A stretch of DNA of 64,000 nucleotides from positions 1 to 64,000 of the forward strand of contig CAKRZO010000016.1 in assembly GCA_934433135.1 (NCBI GenBank), in the 5' to 3' direction. Under the pieces are notes generated by a model, which was given only the letters and a program-made list of their open reading frames with translations, was not told where the DNA came from and searched no databases. The position numbers were made by a program, and so were the translations under genes. Below are positions 42,510-51,570 of the stretch, piece after piece (within the stretch, counting starts at the first letter, position 1; every line of letters starts with the position of its first letter). This DNA is from an uncultured Acetatifactor sp. Its GTDB lineage: Bacteria; Bacillota; Clostridia; Lachnospirales; Lachnospiraceae.

Positions 42510-43682
42510 TTAAAGTTCCTTCAACTGAATCCTGCGTGCGACGCTCAGAACCAGACCGATTTCAAATAAAAGAAACATAACGGAAGAACCTCCGTAACTG
42601 ATAAACGGCAGCGAAATACCGGTATTGGGAATACTATTGGTCACAACGGCGATATTCAAAATCACCTGAAGCGCGATATGCCCGATGACTCCCACTACCA
42701 GCATGGCCCCGAACAGATCCGGCGCATTATTGGCTATGATCATCATTCTCCACAATAAAAGGATGAACATCAGGATAATCGCTACTGCCCCGAACAATCC
42801 CAGTTCCTCACAGATAATGGAAAAAATCATATCGTTCTGCGCCTCCGGCAAAAATCCCAGCTTCTGCATACTCTGCCCCAGGCCTTTTCCCCAGATTCCT
42901 CCGGAACCGATGGCATACAGAGCCTGCATCGTCTGAAAGCCCTTGTCCGTAGGATCGCTTTCCGGATGCAGCCAGATGGCAATTCTCGTAAAACGGAAAT
43001 TCATGCCCTCCGTAGTCTCAGCCGATACAATCATAAACACCAGACCGGCAACGGCTGCCGCTACCAGAACACCTCCGATGACATATTTTTTATAGTGCGG
43101 ATCCGCCACAAAAACCATCAGGCCGGAAATACCCAGTACGATAATCGCGGAACTTAAGTTGTTGGTTATTTTCCAGATCATAACGCTGTGGGGAATGGCA
43201 GCTGCGATCATGATAAAGATCCCTTTCCAGGTTCGGATGTTCTTCCCCAGTTTGCACACCAGACAGGCCAGGAACAGAATCATTCCCAGCTTCGCAATCT
43301 CCGCAGGCTGAATGGAGAGCGGCACTCCCGGAATCCGGAACCATCTCCTGGCTCCGTGGCTGGCAACTCCAAGCGGCGTCAGCACCACGGGAATCAGCGC
43401 CATGGATCCCACATAAGCCAAAAGAGCGAACTTTTCCCAGAAGTGATACGGGATATTCGCGACAATGACCATGATAAACAGTCCCAAAGCAATCGCAACC
43501 GCCTGTACCTTCAGATAATGTGCCGAATCTCCGTCATACTCCTGAAACGCCTCATAGGAGCTGGTAGAATAAATCATAACCAGGCCAAACCCCAGCAAAA
43601 ACAGTACAATAAACAGCAGACTGTAATCAAAATAAAATTCCGACTGTTCTCTTTTCTTTCGCCTTCTTTTCTGTTCTGCCAC
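42510..43682 (-). CDS. ftsW: SEDS-family cell-wall polymerase FtsW/SpoVE
   Basis: Membrane glycosyltransferase that polymerises lipid II with a class B PBP. About ten membrane segments; SEDS features include VMIYSTSSYEAF, IQPAEIAKLG, LQSMQKLGFLPEAQNDMIFS-like loop (quoted from GLGQSMQKLGFLPEAQNDMI) and NTGISLPFISYGGSS. GTG at 43680-43682 is 7 bases after GGGAGG; the ATG two codons earlier abuts the ribosome binding site. FtsW and SpoVE cannot be told apart by sequence alone here. Confidence 0.94.
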   Translation of the reverse strand: MAEQKRRRKKREQSEFYFDYSLLFIVLFLLGFGLVMIYSTSSYEAFQEYDGDSAHYLKVQAVAIALGLFIMVIVANIPYHFWEKFALLAYVGSMALIPVVLTPLGVASHGARRWFRIPGVPLSIQPAEIAKLGMILFLACLVCKLGKNIRTWKGIFIMIAAAIPHSVMIWKITNNLSSAIIVLGISGLMVFVADPHYKKYVIGGVLVAAAVAGLVFMIVSAETTEGMNFRFTRIAIWLHPESDPTDKGFQTMQALYAIGSGGIWGKGLGQSMQKLGFLPEAQNDMIFSIICEELGLFGAVAIILMFILLLWRMMIIANNAPDLFGAMLVVGVIGHIALQVILNIAVVTNSIPNTGISLPFISYGGSSVMFLLFEIGLVLSVARRIQLKEL

Positions 43683-43702
43683 TGCCATGCCTCCCTGTCC
43701 TG

Positions 43703-45091
43703 TTATAATGCATTGACATACTCTTTAAACTGTCTGCCCCGTTCCTCGTAATTCGGGAACATTCCCCAACTTGCACAGGCAGGAGAAAGTAGCACTGCAT
43801 CACCGTCCTGTGCAAGCGATGTACATAATTTAAGACATTCTTCGAAAGAATCTGCAAAGCGTATCTTTTCAAAACCATGCTTCCTGGCACAGGCAGCGAT
43901 TTTTTCCCTTGTCTGGCCGATTAAAACCAGCCATTTTACCTTTTCGTCAAAGCTTTCGATCCATTCATCGTATTCATTCTGCTTGTCGTAACCGCCCCCG
44001 ATCAGGATCGTAGGTCTGCTCATTGCCCGGATTCCCTGAATGGCAGCGTCCGGATTGGTTCCTTTGGAATCGTTATAATAATCCACACCGCCTTTTCGGG
44101 CAACGAATTCAATACGGTGTTCCACCGCTTTAAAATCTTTGATCACTTTCAGGATCGTCTCCATCGGCACCTGCATGGCTTCCGTAATCGCGATGGCCGC
44201 CATGACATTCTCTACATTGCAAATTCCCACCAGGTTCATATCGGTGTAAATGTTAAGAAGTTCCGTTACCTTCCCGCCTTCCGCTTTGCAGATCTGTTCC
44301 CCTTTCAGGAAATAACCGTCTGCAAGCTCCTCTTTGGAAGAAAAAAAGACAACTTTGGCGGGACATCTTCGGGCAAATTCCCTGGTGTAAGAATTGTCAT
44401 AGTTCAAAACACAGGTATCTTCTTTGGTCTGATTACCGGCTATGGCCTCTTTGGCTGCCGCATAGGCTTCCATGGTATGGTGACGGTTTAAATGATCCGG
44501 TGTAATATTCAAAATAGCAGACACCTTCGGTCGGAAAGTATGTACCGTCTCCAGCTGAAAACTGCTGATTTCCGCTACCGTTACCGTATCTTCCCGGGTA
44601 AGAGGCGCTTTCAGCGTATAAGGTTTTCCGATATTTCCCACCACAAAAACGTTGTCTTTTCCAAGATACGCTTTCATGATTTCTCCTGTCAGGGTCGTTG
44701 TGGTCGTCTTCCCGTTTGTCCCGGTAATGGCTGCTACCCGCCCCTTTTCCAGCAAAAATCCCAGCTCGATTTCCCCCAGAATAGGTTTGCCTGCAAGACG
44801 CATCTGTTCAATCCACGGCTGATCCACCGGAACACCCGGGCTTAAAACCACTGCGTCCACCTGTTCTTTTACTGTTTCCGGAAGCTCTCCCGTCAAAAAA
44901 TCCATCTGTAACAGGGTATCCTCTTTTCCTTCCGGTGCATTCGAAATCATTTTTTCTTTCAGATCTTTTGGCGTTAATGCAGTCGAACTATCGTATAAAA
45001 CAACCTGCGCTCCTTTTTCCGTAAGCAGCTTTGCTGCTGCAATTCCACTGATTCCGCTGCCCACTACCAGGTATTTTTTTCCCTGAAACAT
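43703..45091 (-). CDS. murD: UDP-N-acetylmuramoylalanine--D-glutamate ligase
   Basis: Adds D-Glu to the peptidoglycan precursor. The 462-residue Mur ligase has the Rossmann-type VVGSGISGIAAAKLL, the ATP loop ITGTNGKTTTTTL, SSFQLETV, NITPDHLNRH and the C-terminal domain with NDSKGTNPDAAIQ and SWGMFPNYEERGRQF. GGAGGAAGAAAG precedes the ATG at 45089-45091. A short gamma-type fragment (45101-45111) is just upstream. It follows spoVD without mraY in between. Confidence 0.97.
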   Translation of the reverse strand: MFQGKKYLVVGSGISGIAAAKLLTEKGAQVVLYDSSTALTPKDLKEKMISNAPEGKEDTLLQMDFLTGELPETVKEQVDAVVLSPGVPVDQPWIEQMRLAGKPILGEIELGFLLEKGRVAAITGTNGKTTTTTLTGEIMKAYLGKDNVFVVGNIGKPYTLKAPLTREDTVTVAEISSFQLETVHTFRPKVSAILNITPDHLNRHHTMEAYAAAKEAIAGNQTKEDTCVLNYDNSYTREFARRCPAKVVFFSSKEELADGYFLKGEQICKAEGGKVTELLNIYTDMNLVGICNVENVMAAIAITEAMQVPMETILKVIKDFKAVEHRIEFVARKGGVDYYNDSKGTNPDAAIQGIRAMSRPTILIGGGYDKQNEYDEWIESFDEKVKWLVLIGQTREKIAACARKHGFEKIRFADSFEECLKLCTSLAQDGDAVLLSPACASWGMFPNYEERGRQFKEYVNAL

Positions 45092-45191
45092 CTTTCTTCC
45101 TCCATTCCGCATTCGCCACTGCTGTTCTGTTTTTTACAACACTTTGTTGCCTGTTCTTATAAGAGTTACCTGCAACTTGTGACGCCTGCCT

Positions 45192-46949
45192 TTACTCCTG
45201 TTCATTATAATTCATAATTCCCAAATAGGGAAGTATATTTTCAAAAAGCTGCCGGATAATCGGAGCCGCCACCTGTCCGCCGTAATAAATTCCCTGCGGC
45301 TCGTTTACTATGGCAAGAGCGATAACCTGCGGATCCGGTGCCGGTGCAAAACCGATATAGGAAGCAATGTACCTGCCGCTTCCTCTGGGAAGCGTCTGGC
45401 TGGTAGCGGTTTTGCCGCCGATCCGATAGCCTTCTATTTTCCCGTTTTTGCCGGTTCCTTCCGAAACGACTTTTTCCAGAATTTCCCTAAGCGTCTGTGA
45501 AGTTTCCGCGGAAAGGATATTTTCCTTCACCGGATAGGAAAATGTTTTTTCTTCTCCGGTCAAAGCATCCTTCGTGCCGACTCCCAAATGGGGAGTGATC
45601 CGTCTCCCGCCGTTTAATAAAGAGGACGTCGTAGTAAGAAGCTGTATGGGTGTAATCTGAAAGGACTGTCCGAAGGAAACCGTTGCCAGTTCCACATTCC
45701 CCATATTTTCTTTTTTGTGCATAATTGTGCCTGCTTCTCCCGGCAGATCGATTCCGGTTTTTTCTTTCAAGCCGAATTTTACGAAATAATCATAATACCG
45801 ATCCACTCCCAGGCGCAGGCCCACCGTAATAAAAACAGGGTTGCAGGAATTCATGGTTCCATGTACAAAGTCCTCCGCTCCATGCCCGCCCACCTTATGG
45901 CAGCGGATCTTACGGTCATCTACTATGATAAATCCAGGGCAGCTGAAAGGGCTTTGGGGTGTCACCACTCCTTCCTCCAAACCTGCGGCGGCAGTAATGA
46001 TTTTGAATGTGGATCCCGGTTCATACGTGTCATTGATACATCCGTTTCTCCACATTTGATTCAGCAGATCCTGCTTCTGCTTTTCGGTAAGCTCCGAAAG
46101 ATTCAAGCCGTCTTTCCCAGACAACTGCAATTCATAGGGCTGGTTTAAATCAAACTCCGGCACGTTTACCATGGCAAGAATTTCTCCGTTCTGAGGATTC
46201 ATAGCCAGAATAGACACGCTCTTTGCTTCCTTGGCCGCCATGGCCTGCTCCGCCAACTGGGTTGCATAAGACTGAATGTTCATGTCCAGGCTTATGCTAA
46301 GATCCTTCCCGGCGATCGGTTCCTGCCTTCGCTCCCCTTCCTCCTCCACTTCAATTCCTTTGGCATCCGTCATGGTAAAAATCGTTCCGGCAGTACCCTG
46401 TAAATCGGAATCGTATTTGACTTCCAGCCCGATAATTCCCTGATTATCTCCTCCGGTAAAGCCTAAGACCTTGCTTGCCAGTTTGCCGTAAGGATAATAG
46501 CGTTTGTAATCCTCATCCACCTTCACGCCGGCAAGATTGCATTCCCGGATCCGGTCGCCGGTTTCCTTTTCCACATTGCTTTTGATTCGTTCTATGGAAC
46601 TGTATTTCTCCACCCGCTTTCTTACGGTTTCTTCGGAAAGATTCAGCATTTCGGATAAAACCCGGATGACTTCTTCAGCATCTTTGATTTGGTTATGAAT
46701 TACCGAGACTGTACAGACCGTTTTATTATCCGCGATTACCGTGCCGTTTCTGTCCAGGATCCGCCCCCTGGCCGCTTTGATGCTGCGTTCCCTTTCATGC
46801 AGCCTCTGCGCCATCCCGGCATAATCCCCGGCACGCCAGACCATCAAATACACCAGTCGGAAAAACAAAGCAACCAATGCCAGAACGCACAAAGCCGTTA
46901 CAATCGTAATCTTCTTTTTATGAACTATTTTACTATTCTGTGTCAGCAT
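45192..46949 (-). CDS. Class B penicillin-binding protein, SpoVD/FtsI type
   Basis: Transpeptidase for septal or spore peptidoglycan. The 585-residue protein has one N-terminal membrane segment (residues 16-36), the dimerisation domain with ERSIKAARGRILDRNG, and the transpeptidase domain with SxxK in EPGSTFKIITA and SxN in MNSCNPVF. The third motif, normally KTG, reads GGKTATSQTLPRG, so the third residue is Ala. The genomic place next to murD and the lack of PASTA domains do not settle whether it is SpoVD or FtsI. Confidence 0.93.
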   Translation of the reverse strand: MLTQNSKIVHKKKITIVTALCVLALVALFFRLVYLMVWRAGDYAGMAQRLHERERSIKAARGRILDRNGTVIADNKTVCTVSVIHNQIKDAEEVIRVLSEMLNLSEETVRKRVEKYSSIERIKSNVEKETGDRIRECNLAGVKVDEDYKRYYPYGKLASKVLGFTGGDNQGIIGLEVKYDSDLQGTAGTIFTMTDAKGIEVEEEGERRQEPIAGKDLSISLDMNIQSYATQLAEQAMAAKEAKSVSILAMNPQNGEILAMVNVPEFDLNQPYELQLSGKDGLNLSELTEKQKQDLLNQMWRNGCINDTYEPGSTFKIITAAAGLEEGVVTPQSPFSCPGFIIVDDRKIRCHKVGGHGAEDFVHGTMNSCNPVFITVGLRLGVDRYYDYFVKFGLKEKTGIDLPGEAGTIMHKKENMGNVELATVSFGQSFQITPIQLLTTTSSLLNGGRRITPHLGVGTKDALTGEEKTFSYPVKENILSAETSQTLREILEKVVSEGTGKNGKIEGYRIGGKTATSQTLPRGSGRYIASYIGFAPAPDPQVIALAIVNEPQGIYYGGQVAAPIIRQLFENILPYLGIMNYNEQE

Positions 46950-47060
46950 GCATTTTTTGCTGCCGTCCCCTGAAAGAACTTCGGGTTCTTAAAAAACAGC
47001 AGCTTCCCCTCATACCGATTCGGTTGTTATACTCTATTCCCCTTTCGCTTTGCGTATTCC

Positions 47061-47116
47061 TATGGATTATCCATGTACTCTATGGATTATCCATGGTTTT
47101 TATGGATTATTCATAG
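47061..47116. repeat. Three tandem 20-bp units with a palindromic core
   Basis: TATGGATTATCCATG begins at 47061 and 47081, and TATGGATTATTCATAG at 47101, an exact 20-bp period. The core ATGGATTATCCAT is nearly palindromic. The third unit encodes the last codons of the upstream PBP gene (MNNP and stop). Confidence 0.85.
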
Positions 47117-49319
47117 TATCCGGCACGGCCTGGTAGTCTTCGCCGATCACCTCTCCTGTTTCCGGATCCAGCAAAGTTCCGGTCTCCGGATCCTTACGGT
47201 ATCCGGTTTCCGGATCGATGGGAAAGTTCATCCATGCCGGCTGTGTTTCTTCTCCGGTAGGGATATTCTCCTCCGGTGAAGTTGTATTTTCACTTTCCTC
47301 CGGAAGCTTTCCATACTGGTTGGTAATCTGCAGCTGTCTTTCTTCCAGTTCTTTTATTTCCTCATCCGACAATTCCTCTGTCATAAAAATCTGAAGATAC
47401 GGCAGTACCTCCGTCAGAACATTACGTACGATTTCCGCCGCCTTGGACGCCTGGTCCTGCTTGGCATCATTTAACCGGTCAATAACCACATAAATTGCAA
47501 TCTGCGGATCATCGGAGGGTGCAAAACCCATAAAGGATACTACGTATTCTTTGTTGCCCCGGGGAAGGGTCTGTGCCGTTCCGGTTTTCCCGCCGATGGA
47601 ATAGCCTGCCGGTCTGGCCTTTTTTCCGGTTCTCTGAGGAATGTACTCCGCCATAACGGTTGCTTTACAGTACTGTCTGATTTTTTCAGACGTTGTCTGG
47701 GAGACCACCTGTTTTAACACTCTGGGCGCTATGGTTTTTACGGTAGCGCCCCCGGCATCCGTTATTTTGCTTACCATATGCGGTTCATAATAATACCCGC
47801 CGTTGATAAGCGCACTGAAACCGGTAATCATCTGAATCATAGTAACATTGAAGCCCTGACCGAAAGTGCTGACTGCCAGATCGGATTCCTTCATCTGATC
47901 CGCCGGGAAAAGCAGCCCCGCCGTCCTGGCCTCTCCCGCCAGATCGATGTTGGTTTTCAGTCCGAAATTGAAAATCTGCTGAAAGGTTCCGAACCGTTCA
48001 GCCCCCAGAGCTTCTCCGATATGCATTAATGCCACATTACAGGAACGGGCAATGGCAGACTCCACGGTGATAGCGCCTTCTCCGTAGCGGACATGGCAAT
48101 TGATCCGGTGTCCGCCCTTCATCAGATACCCATTACATTGGTAAACTTCATTTCCCGTAATCGCTCCGGTCTCCAGTGCCGCTGCTACCGTAAAAGGCTT
48201 GGCAACCGATCCCGGCTCATAAGTATCGGAAATACAGAAATTTTTCCACAAGGCATTCAGATTCAAATAGAGCTGTTCCTGTGTCATGTTCTGCACAAGA
48301 CTTTCATTGATAATGGTATCCGTCTTATGGATTTCCGTATAGCCGTTGCTGTTTACCACTTCCTCAACCATATTCATGCCGTACATGGCACTGTAATCTC
48401 TGGGATTGTTCAGGTCATAATCCGGATAAGAAGCCATCCCCAGAATGGCTCCGGTGTTCACATCCTGAATAATGCAGCCTACATTTTCCGCGCCGTTACC
48501 TTCCCGGTAACTGTTCTGATACTGCTCATTGAACTGCTTTAAATATTTTTCCACAATGCCCTGCACCGTAACATCAATGGTACTCTGAATCGTATAGCCG
48601 TCTACTGCCGGCTTCACGGTTCGTTCCAGTTCGGAATCCGTATTCAGATAACCATATTCCCGCCCCGTAGTGCCGTTTAACGTATCATTATAATATTCTT
48701 CCAGTCCGTATGTTCCGGTATTATCCTTACCGGTAAAACCGATTACATCACTTGCCAGACTGCCGTTGGGATACTTTCTTTTGTATTCCTCTTCAAACCA
48801 GACACCCTTGATCAGCGGATTTTCCTCCATTTCCGTCTGAAAACCGCTGATCTGATCATAAGTCAGTTGTTTTAGCCAGACTTTCCAGGCGGATGTCTGA
48901 TTGGCCATAATGTATTCCCTGACTGCCGTAATATCCAAATCAAAATATTTTTCCAGCGCCTGCATCGTCGGCTCAAAACATTTGAAATTGCCTTCTTTGT
49001 CCTTGGCGCTTAGCATAACCTTGGCATCGGTTACCAGATTATATACCTTTTCGCTGGTAGCCAGCTTAATTCCGTTGGCATCCAGAATATCACCTCTACG
49101 GTACGGCAATACCGTACTGTCATATTTTTGCTGGGACAGCGCCTCTTTTTCATACTGCACTCCCTTATTCCTGGTAATCCAGATTAATCTTACGCTTAAT
49201 CCGGCAAAAGCCAGTAGTACAAAAATATAGAGTACCACCAGCTTCTTCTGCATTTTGATCGTAAATTTTCTTTCCTTTTTTTCTCTGACAGGCTCCTGCC
49301 CCAGTTGTCTTCCTCTCAA
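47100..49319 (-). CDS. ftsI: Class B penicillin-binding protein, FtsI/PBP2B type
   Basis: Septal transpeptidase next to ftsL. The protein (about 739 residues) has one membrane segment (VVLYIFVLLAFAGLSVRLIW), a dimerisation domain with LPYRRGDILDANG, and a transpeptidase domain with SxxK in EPGSVAKPF, SxN in ARSCNVALM and an intact KTG in GGKTGTAQTLPRG. The C-terminus has an acidic, Pro-rich tail with three PETG units (DPETGYRKDPETGTLLDPETG). TTG at 49317-49319 is 9 bases after TAGGAG; the ATG at 49328 abuts the site, so I prefer TTG. Confidence 0.93.
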   Translation of the reverse strand: MRGRQLGQEPVREKKERKFTIKMQKKLVVLYIFVLLAFAGLSVRLIWITRNKGVQYEKEALSQQKYDSTVLPYRRGDILDANGIKLATSEKVYNLVTDAKVMLSAKDKEGNFKCFEPTMQALEKYFDLDITAVREYIMANQTSAWKVWLKQLTYDQISGFQTEMEENPLIKGVWFEEEYKRKYPNGSLASDVIGFTGKDNTGTYGLEEYYNDTLNGTTGREYGYLNTDSELERTVKPAVDGYTIQSTIDVTVQGIVEKYLKQFNEQYQNSYREGNGAENVGCIIQDVNTGAILGMASYPDYDLNNPRDYSAMYGMNMVEEVVNSNGYTEIHKTDTIINESLVQNMTQEQLYLNLNALWKNFCISDTYEPGSVAKPFTVAAALETGAITGNEVYQCNGYLMKGGHRINCHVRYGEGAITVESAIARSCNVALMHIGEALGAERFGTFQQIFNFGLKTNIDLAGEARTAGLLFPADQMKESDLAVSTFGQGFNVTMIQMITGFSALINGGYYYEPHMVSKITDAGGATVKTIAPRVLKQVVSQTTSEKIRQYCKATVMAEYIPQRTGKKARPAGYSIGGKTGTAQTLPRGNKEYVVSFMGFAPSDDPQIAIYVVIDRLNDAKQDQASKAAEIVRNVLTEVLPYLQIFMTEELSDEEIKELEERQLQITNQYGKLPEESENTTSPEENIPTGEETQPAWMNFPIDPETGYRKDPETGTLLDPETGEVIGEDYQAVPDTMNNP

Positions 49320-49350
49320 TGCTTCCATCTCCTACCATCTTTGCAAAACT

Positions 49351-49779
49351 TTAATCCGCTCGCCTGAAATAGTCGTTTCCTTCTTTTTCATACGTCTGAA
49401 TCTGCCCTTCGGAAGCATATACCATTCCCAGTTCTCCGATTGCAATCCGCTTAATTTCTTCCAGGTCAAGTCTGCTTTCAATCCGGTTAAGCGTCTCATC
49501 ATTTGCAATTTTCAAACTGTTATATTCACTCTTTTTCTGCGCAATCTGCTGCGTCATCCTTGTAACAGACGATTGCAGCTGTATGTAGCTGATCAGCACA
49601 ACTGCAGCGGTGCACAAAGCAGCCGTCAGAAAAAGCACGTATCCTGCGCTCATGTGATGTGCTTTTTCTCTGTTTTTTCTAGTCGCATGACTTAATTTCC
49701 GAACCTGTCCGTTCTCTTCCGGCCTTAATGGCAGTTCCAGCTGATATGCATTTGTTCCGTATATATATTTCTGTGCCAC
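49351..49779 (-). CDS. ftsL: Cell division protein FtsL
   Basis: Small bitopic divisome protein. It has a basic cytosolic N-terminus (SHATRKNREKAHHM), one membrane segment (GYVLFLTAALCTAAVVLISYI) and an extracellular coiled coil (TRMTQQIAQKKSEYNSLKI onward). FtsL is poorly conserved, but the position between rsmH and a class B PBP supports the call. GTG at 49777-49779 has AAGGA 7 bases upstream; another GTG at 49800 has no site. Confidence 0.85.
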   Translation of the reverse strand: MAQKYIYGTNAYQLELPLRPEENGQVRKLSHATRKNREKAHHMSAGYVLFLTAALCTAAVVLISYIQLQSSVTRMTQQIAQKKSEYNSLKIANDETLNRIESRLDLEEIKRIAIGELGMVYASEGQIQTYEKEGNDYFRRAD

Positions 49780-49822
49780 GATTGATTCCTTCTTTCCCAC
49801 GATTCTGATATGATTTTTATAT

Positions 49823-49972
49823 GTAACAGTTCAGACAATCCTTCTTGTGGACAGATTTCATGCTTGCATGAAAGTCTGTCTGCATGAATGATTGAGCTTA
49901 GCGACAAGTAGCTGCGAAGCAGCGGAAAGCGCTGAAAGCGCGGTTTTGCGAATGGCGCGACTGAACGGTTAC
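49823..49972. mobile_element. MITE-like repeat, copy 3 (most complete ends)
   Basis: 150 bp with terminal inverted repeats GTAACAGTTCAG and CTGAACGGTTAC, one mismatch. Inside are TTTCATGCTTGCATGAAA, GCTGCGAAGCAGC and AGCGCTGAAAGCGC, all self-complementary. TTTTATAT stands on the left and TTTTATAC on the right, a possible imperfect target duplication. It lies between rsmH and ftsL. Confidence 0.85.
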
Positions 49973-50002
49973 TTTTATACGATTCGTTCTGTATTTCCGA
50001 CA

Positions 50003-50947
50003 CTAATCTTCCTTGTCGTTCTGTTTTTCAAACACCCGAAGTTTCGCACTTTTGGATCGGCTGTTCTCTTCCAGTTCTTTTGCGGAAGGCAGAATCGGTT
50101 TGCGTGTAATGACTCTGCCAAGCGGCTTTTTGCCGCAGACACATACCGGAAATTCCGGCGGACAGGTACAGGGATTTTCCGCTGTCTTAAAGGCGCTCTT
50201 TACAATCCGGTCTTCCAGGGAATGGAATGTAATGATACAGAGCCTTCCTCCGGGATTCAGCAGTCCGATCATATCCTGCAGGGAATTTTTAAGTACTTCC
50301 AGCTCTCTGTTGCATTCAATCCGAATCGCCTGGAAGGTCTGCTTGGACGGATGTCCGTTCTGCCTCATTTTGGCGGGAATTGCTGCCTTGATAATGTCAT
50401 TCAGTTCAAACGTCGTCTGAATCGGCGCTATTTCCCGTGCTTTTACAATGTGCTTTGCAATGTTCTTCGCAAAAGGATCTTCCCCGTAATCACGAATAAT
50501 CCGGTATAGCTCCATCTCCGGATATTCATTGACAATCTGCTGTGCCGTCAGTTTTTGTCTGGTATCCATTCTCATATCCAAAGGAGCATCGTACCGATAG
50601 GAAAATCCTCTCTCCTCCGTATCCAGCTGATAGGAAGACACCCCCAGATCCAGGACAATTCCGTCTGCTTTGGTGATCCCGTTTTGTGCGAGTGCGTTTT
50701 TCATATTGCAGTAGTTATCCCGCAATATCGTTACTTTCTCTTTAAAAGGCTTAAGTCTCTCTTTTGCAGCTTCAATGGCTTCTCCATCCTGATCAATTCC
50801 GAACAGGTGTCCGGTTTTCAATCTTTTGCAGATCTGAGAGGCATGTCCGGCTCCTCCCAGCGTGCCGTCCACGTAGATACCGTCCGGTTTGATCTTCAAT
50901 TCTTCTATTGTCTCATCCAACATTACGGAATAATGTTTAAATTCCAT
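50003..50947 (-). CDS. rsmH: 16S rRNA (cytosine(1402)-N(4))-methyltransferase
   Basis: Methylates C1402 in the ribosomal P site (formerly MraW). The 314-residue protein has HYSVMLDETIEEL, the SAM-binding YVDGTLGGAGHA, GIDQDGEAI, VLDLGVSSYQLD and the C-terminal ITFHSLEDRIVK. AAAGGATACCGG precedes the ATG. It is the second gene of the dcw cluster after mraZ. Confidence 0.97.
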   Translation of the reverse strand: MEFKHYSVMLDETIEELKIKPDGIYVDGTLGGAGHASQICKRLKTGHLFGIDQDGEAIEAAKERLKPFKEKVTILRDNYCNMKNALAQNGITKADGIVLDLGVSSYQLDTEERGFSYRYDAPLDMRMDTRQKLTAQQIVNEYPEMELYRIIRDYGEDPFAKNIAKHIVKAREIAPIQTTFELNDIIKAAIPAKMRQNGHPSKQTFQAIRIECNRELEVLKNSLQDMIGLLNPGGRLCIITFHSLEDRIVKSAFKTAENPCTCPPEFPVCVCGKKPLGRVITRKPILPSAKELEENSRSKSAKLRVFEKQNDKED

Positions 50948-51045
50948 CCGGTATCCTTTCCGGCAGCTTCCTTTCTCCTGCCTGTTTTTCTGTATCTTTC
51001 CCGAATGCTGCCATCCGGGCGCTTTGTTTATCCGATCTTTGTTTA

Positions 51046-51477
51046 TCAGATTGTAAGTCCTAAGTTCCTCATTCCGGAAGTGATCCGCTTCATATCCACC
51101 TGCATATTCTTTTCATCCCAGGTCTGCTTGTCCCAAATCTCAATGCGGCTTCCTACACCGGCAAGAATGACATCTTTTTCCAATCCGGCAAATTCTCTTA
51201 AGTTCGCCGGCAAAAGAATTCTTCCCTGCTTGTCCAGTTCCACGGTAATGGCTCCGGCTAAGAAAAAACGGGCAAATTCTCTTGCATCATCGTCAATAAT
51301 CGGCAGTGAAGTCAGTTTCTGTGCAAAAGCGTTCCAATCTTCGTTCGCATACACAAACAGACAGCTGTCCAATCCCTTGGTCACCACGAATTCCTCTCCG
51401 AGAACTTCGCGATACCTGGTAGGAATTATCAACCTGCCTTTCGCATCGACCGTATGATTGTACTGACTCATGAACAC
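51046..51477 (-). CDS. mraZ: Transcriptional regulator MraZ
   Basis: First gene of the dcw cluster, a DNA-binding repressor or activator of its own operon. The 143-residue protein has two MraZ/AbrB-type repeats: MSQYNHTVDAKGRLIIPTRY (first) and AGAITVELDKQGRILLPANL (second). GTG at 51475-51477 gives an N-terminus like MFMGEYxHT of other MraZ proteins. Four operator boxes lie upstream. Confidence 0.96.
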   Translation of the reverse strand: MFMSQYNHTVDAKGRLIIPTRYREVLGEEFVVTKGLDSCLFVYANEDWNAFAQKLTSLPIIDDDAREFARFFLAGAITVELDKQGRILLPANLREFAGLEKDVILAGVGSRIEIWDKQTWDEKNMQVDMKRITSGMRNLGLTI

Positions 51478-51570
51478 CGCAATCACCGCCTGCCTGTAAG
51501 TATCTTTTCTCTGTTATCTATCGGAAAAGGGACTTTTTGCTTTATGGATTTCGAAAATGGGATTTTTGCC

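Noticed and set aside
47061..47116. Tandem units as a CRISPR array
   Set aside because: Units are contiguous with a 20-bp period and leave no room for spacers.
49725..50003. Minus-strand frame of 92 codons
   Set aside because: Translates the MITE-like repeat and part of ftsL in another frame.
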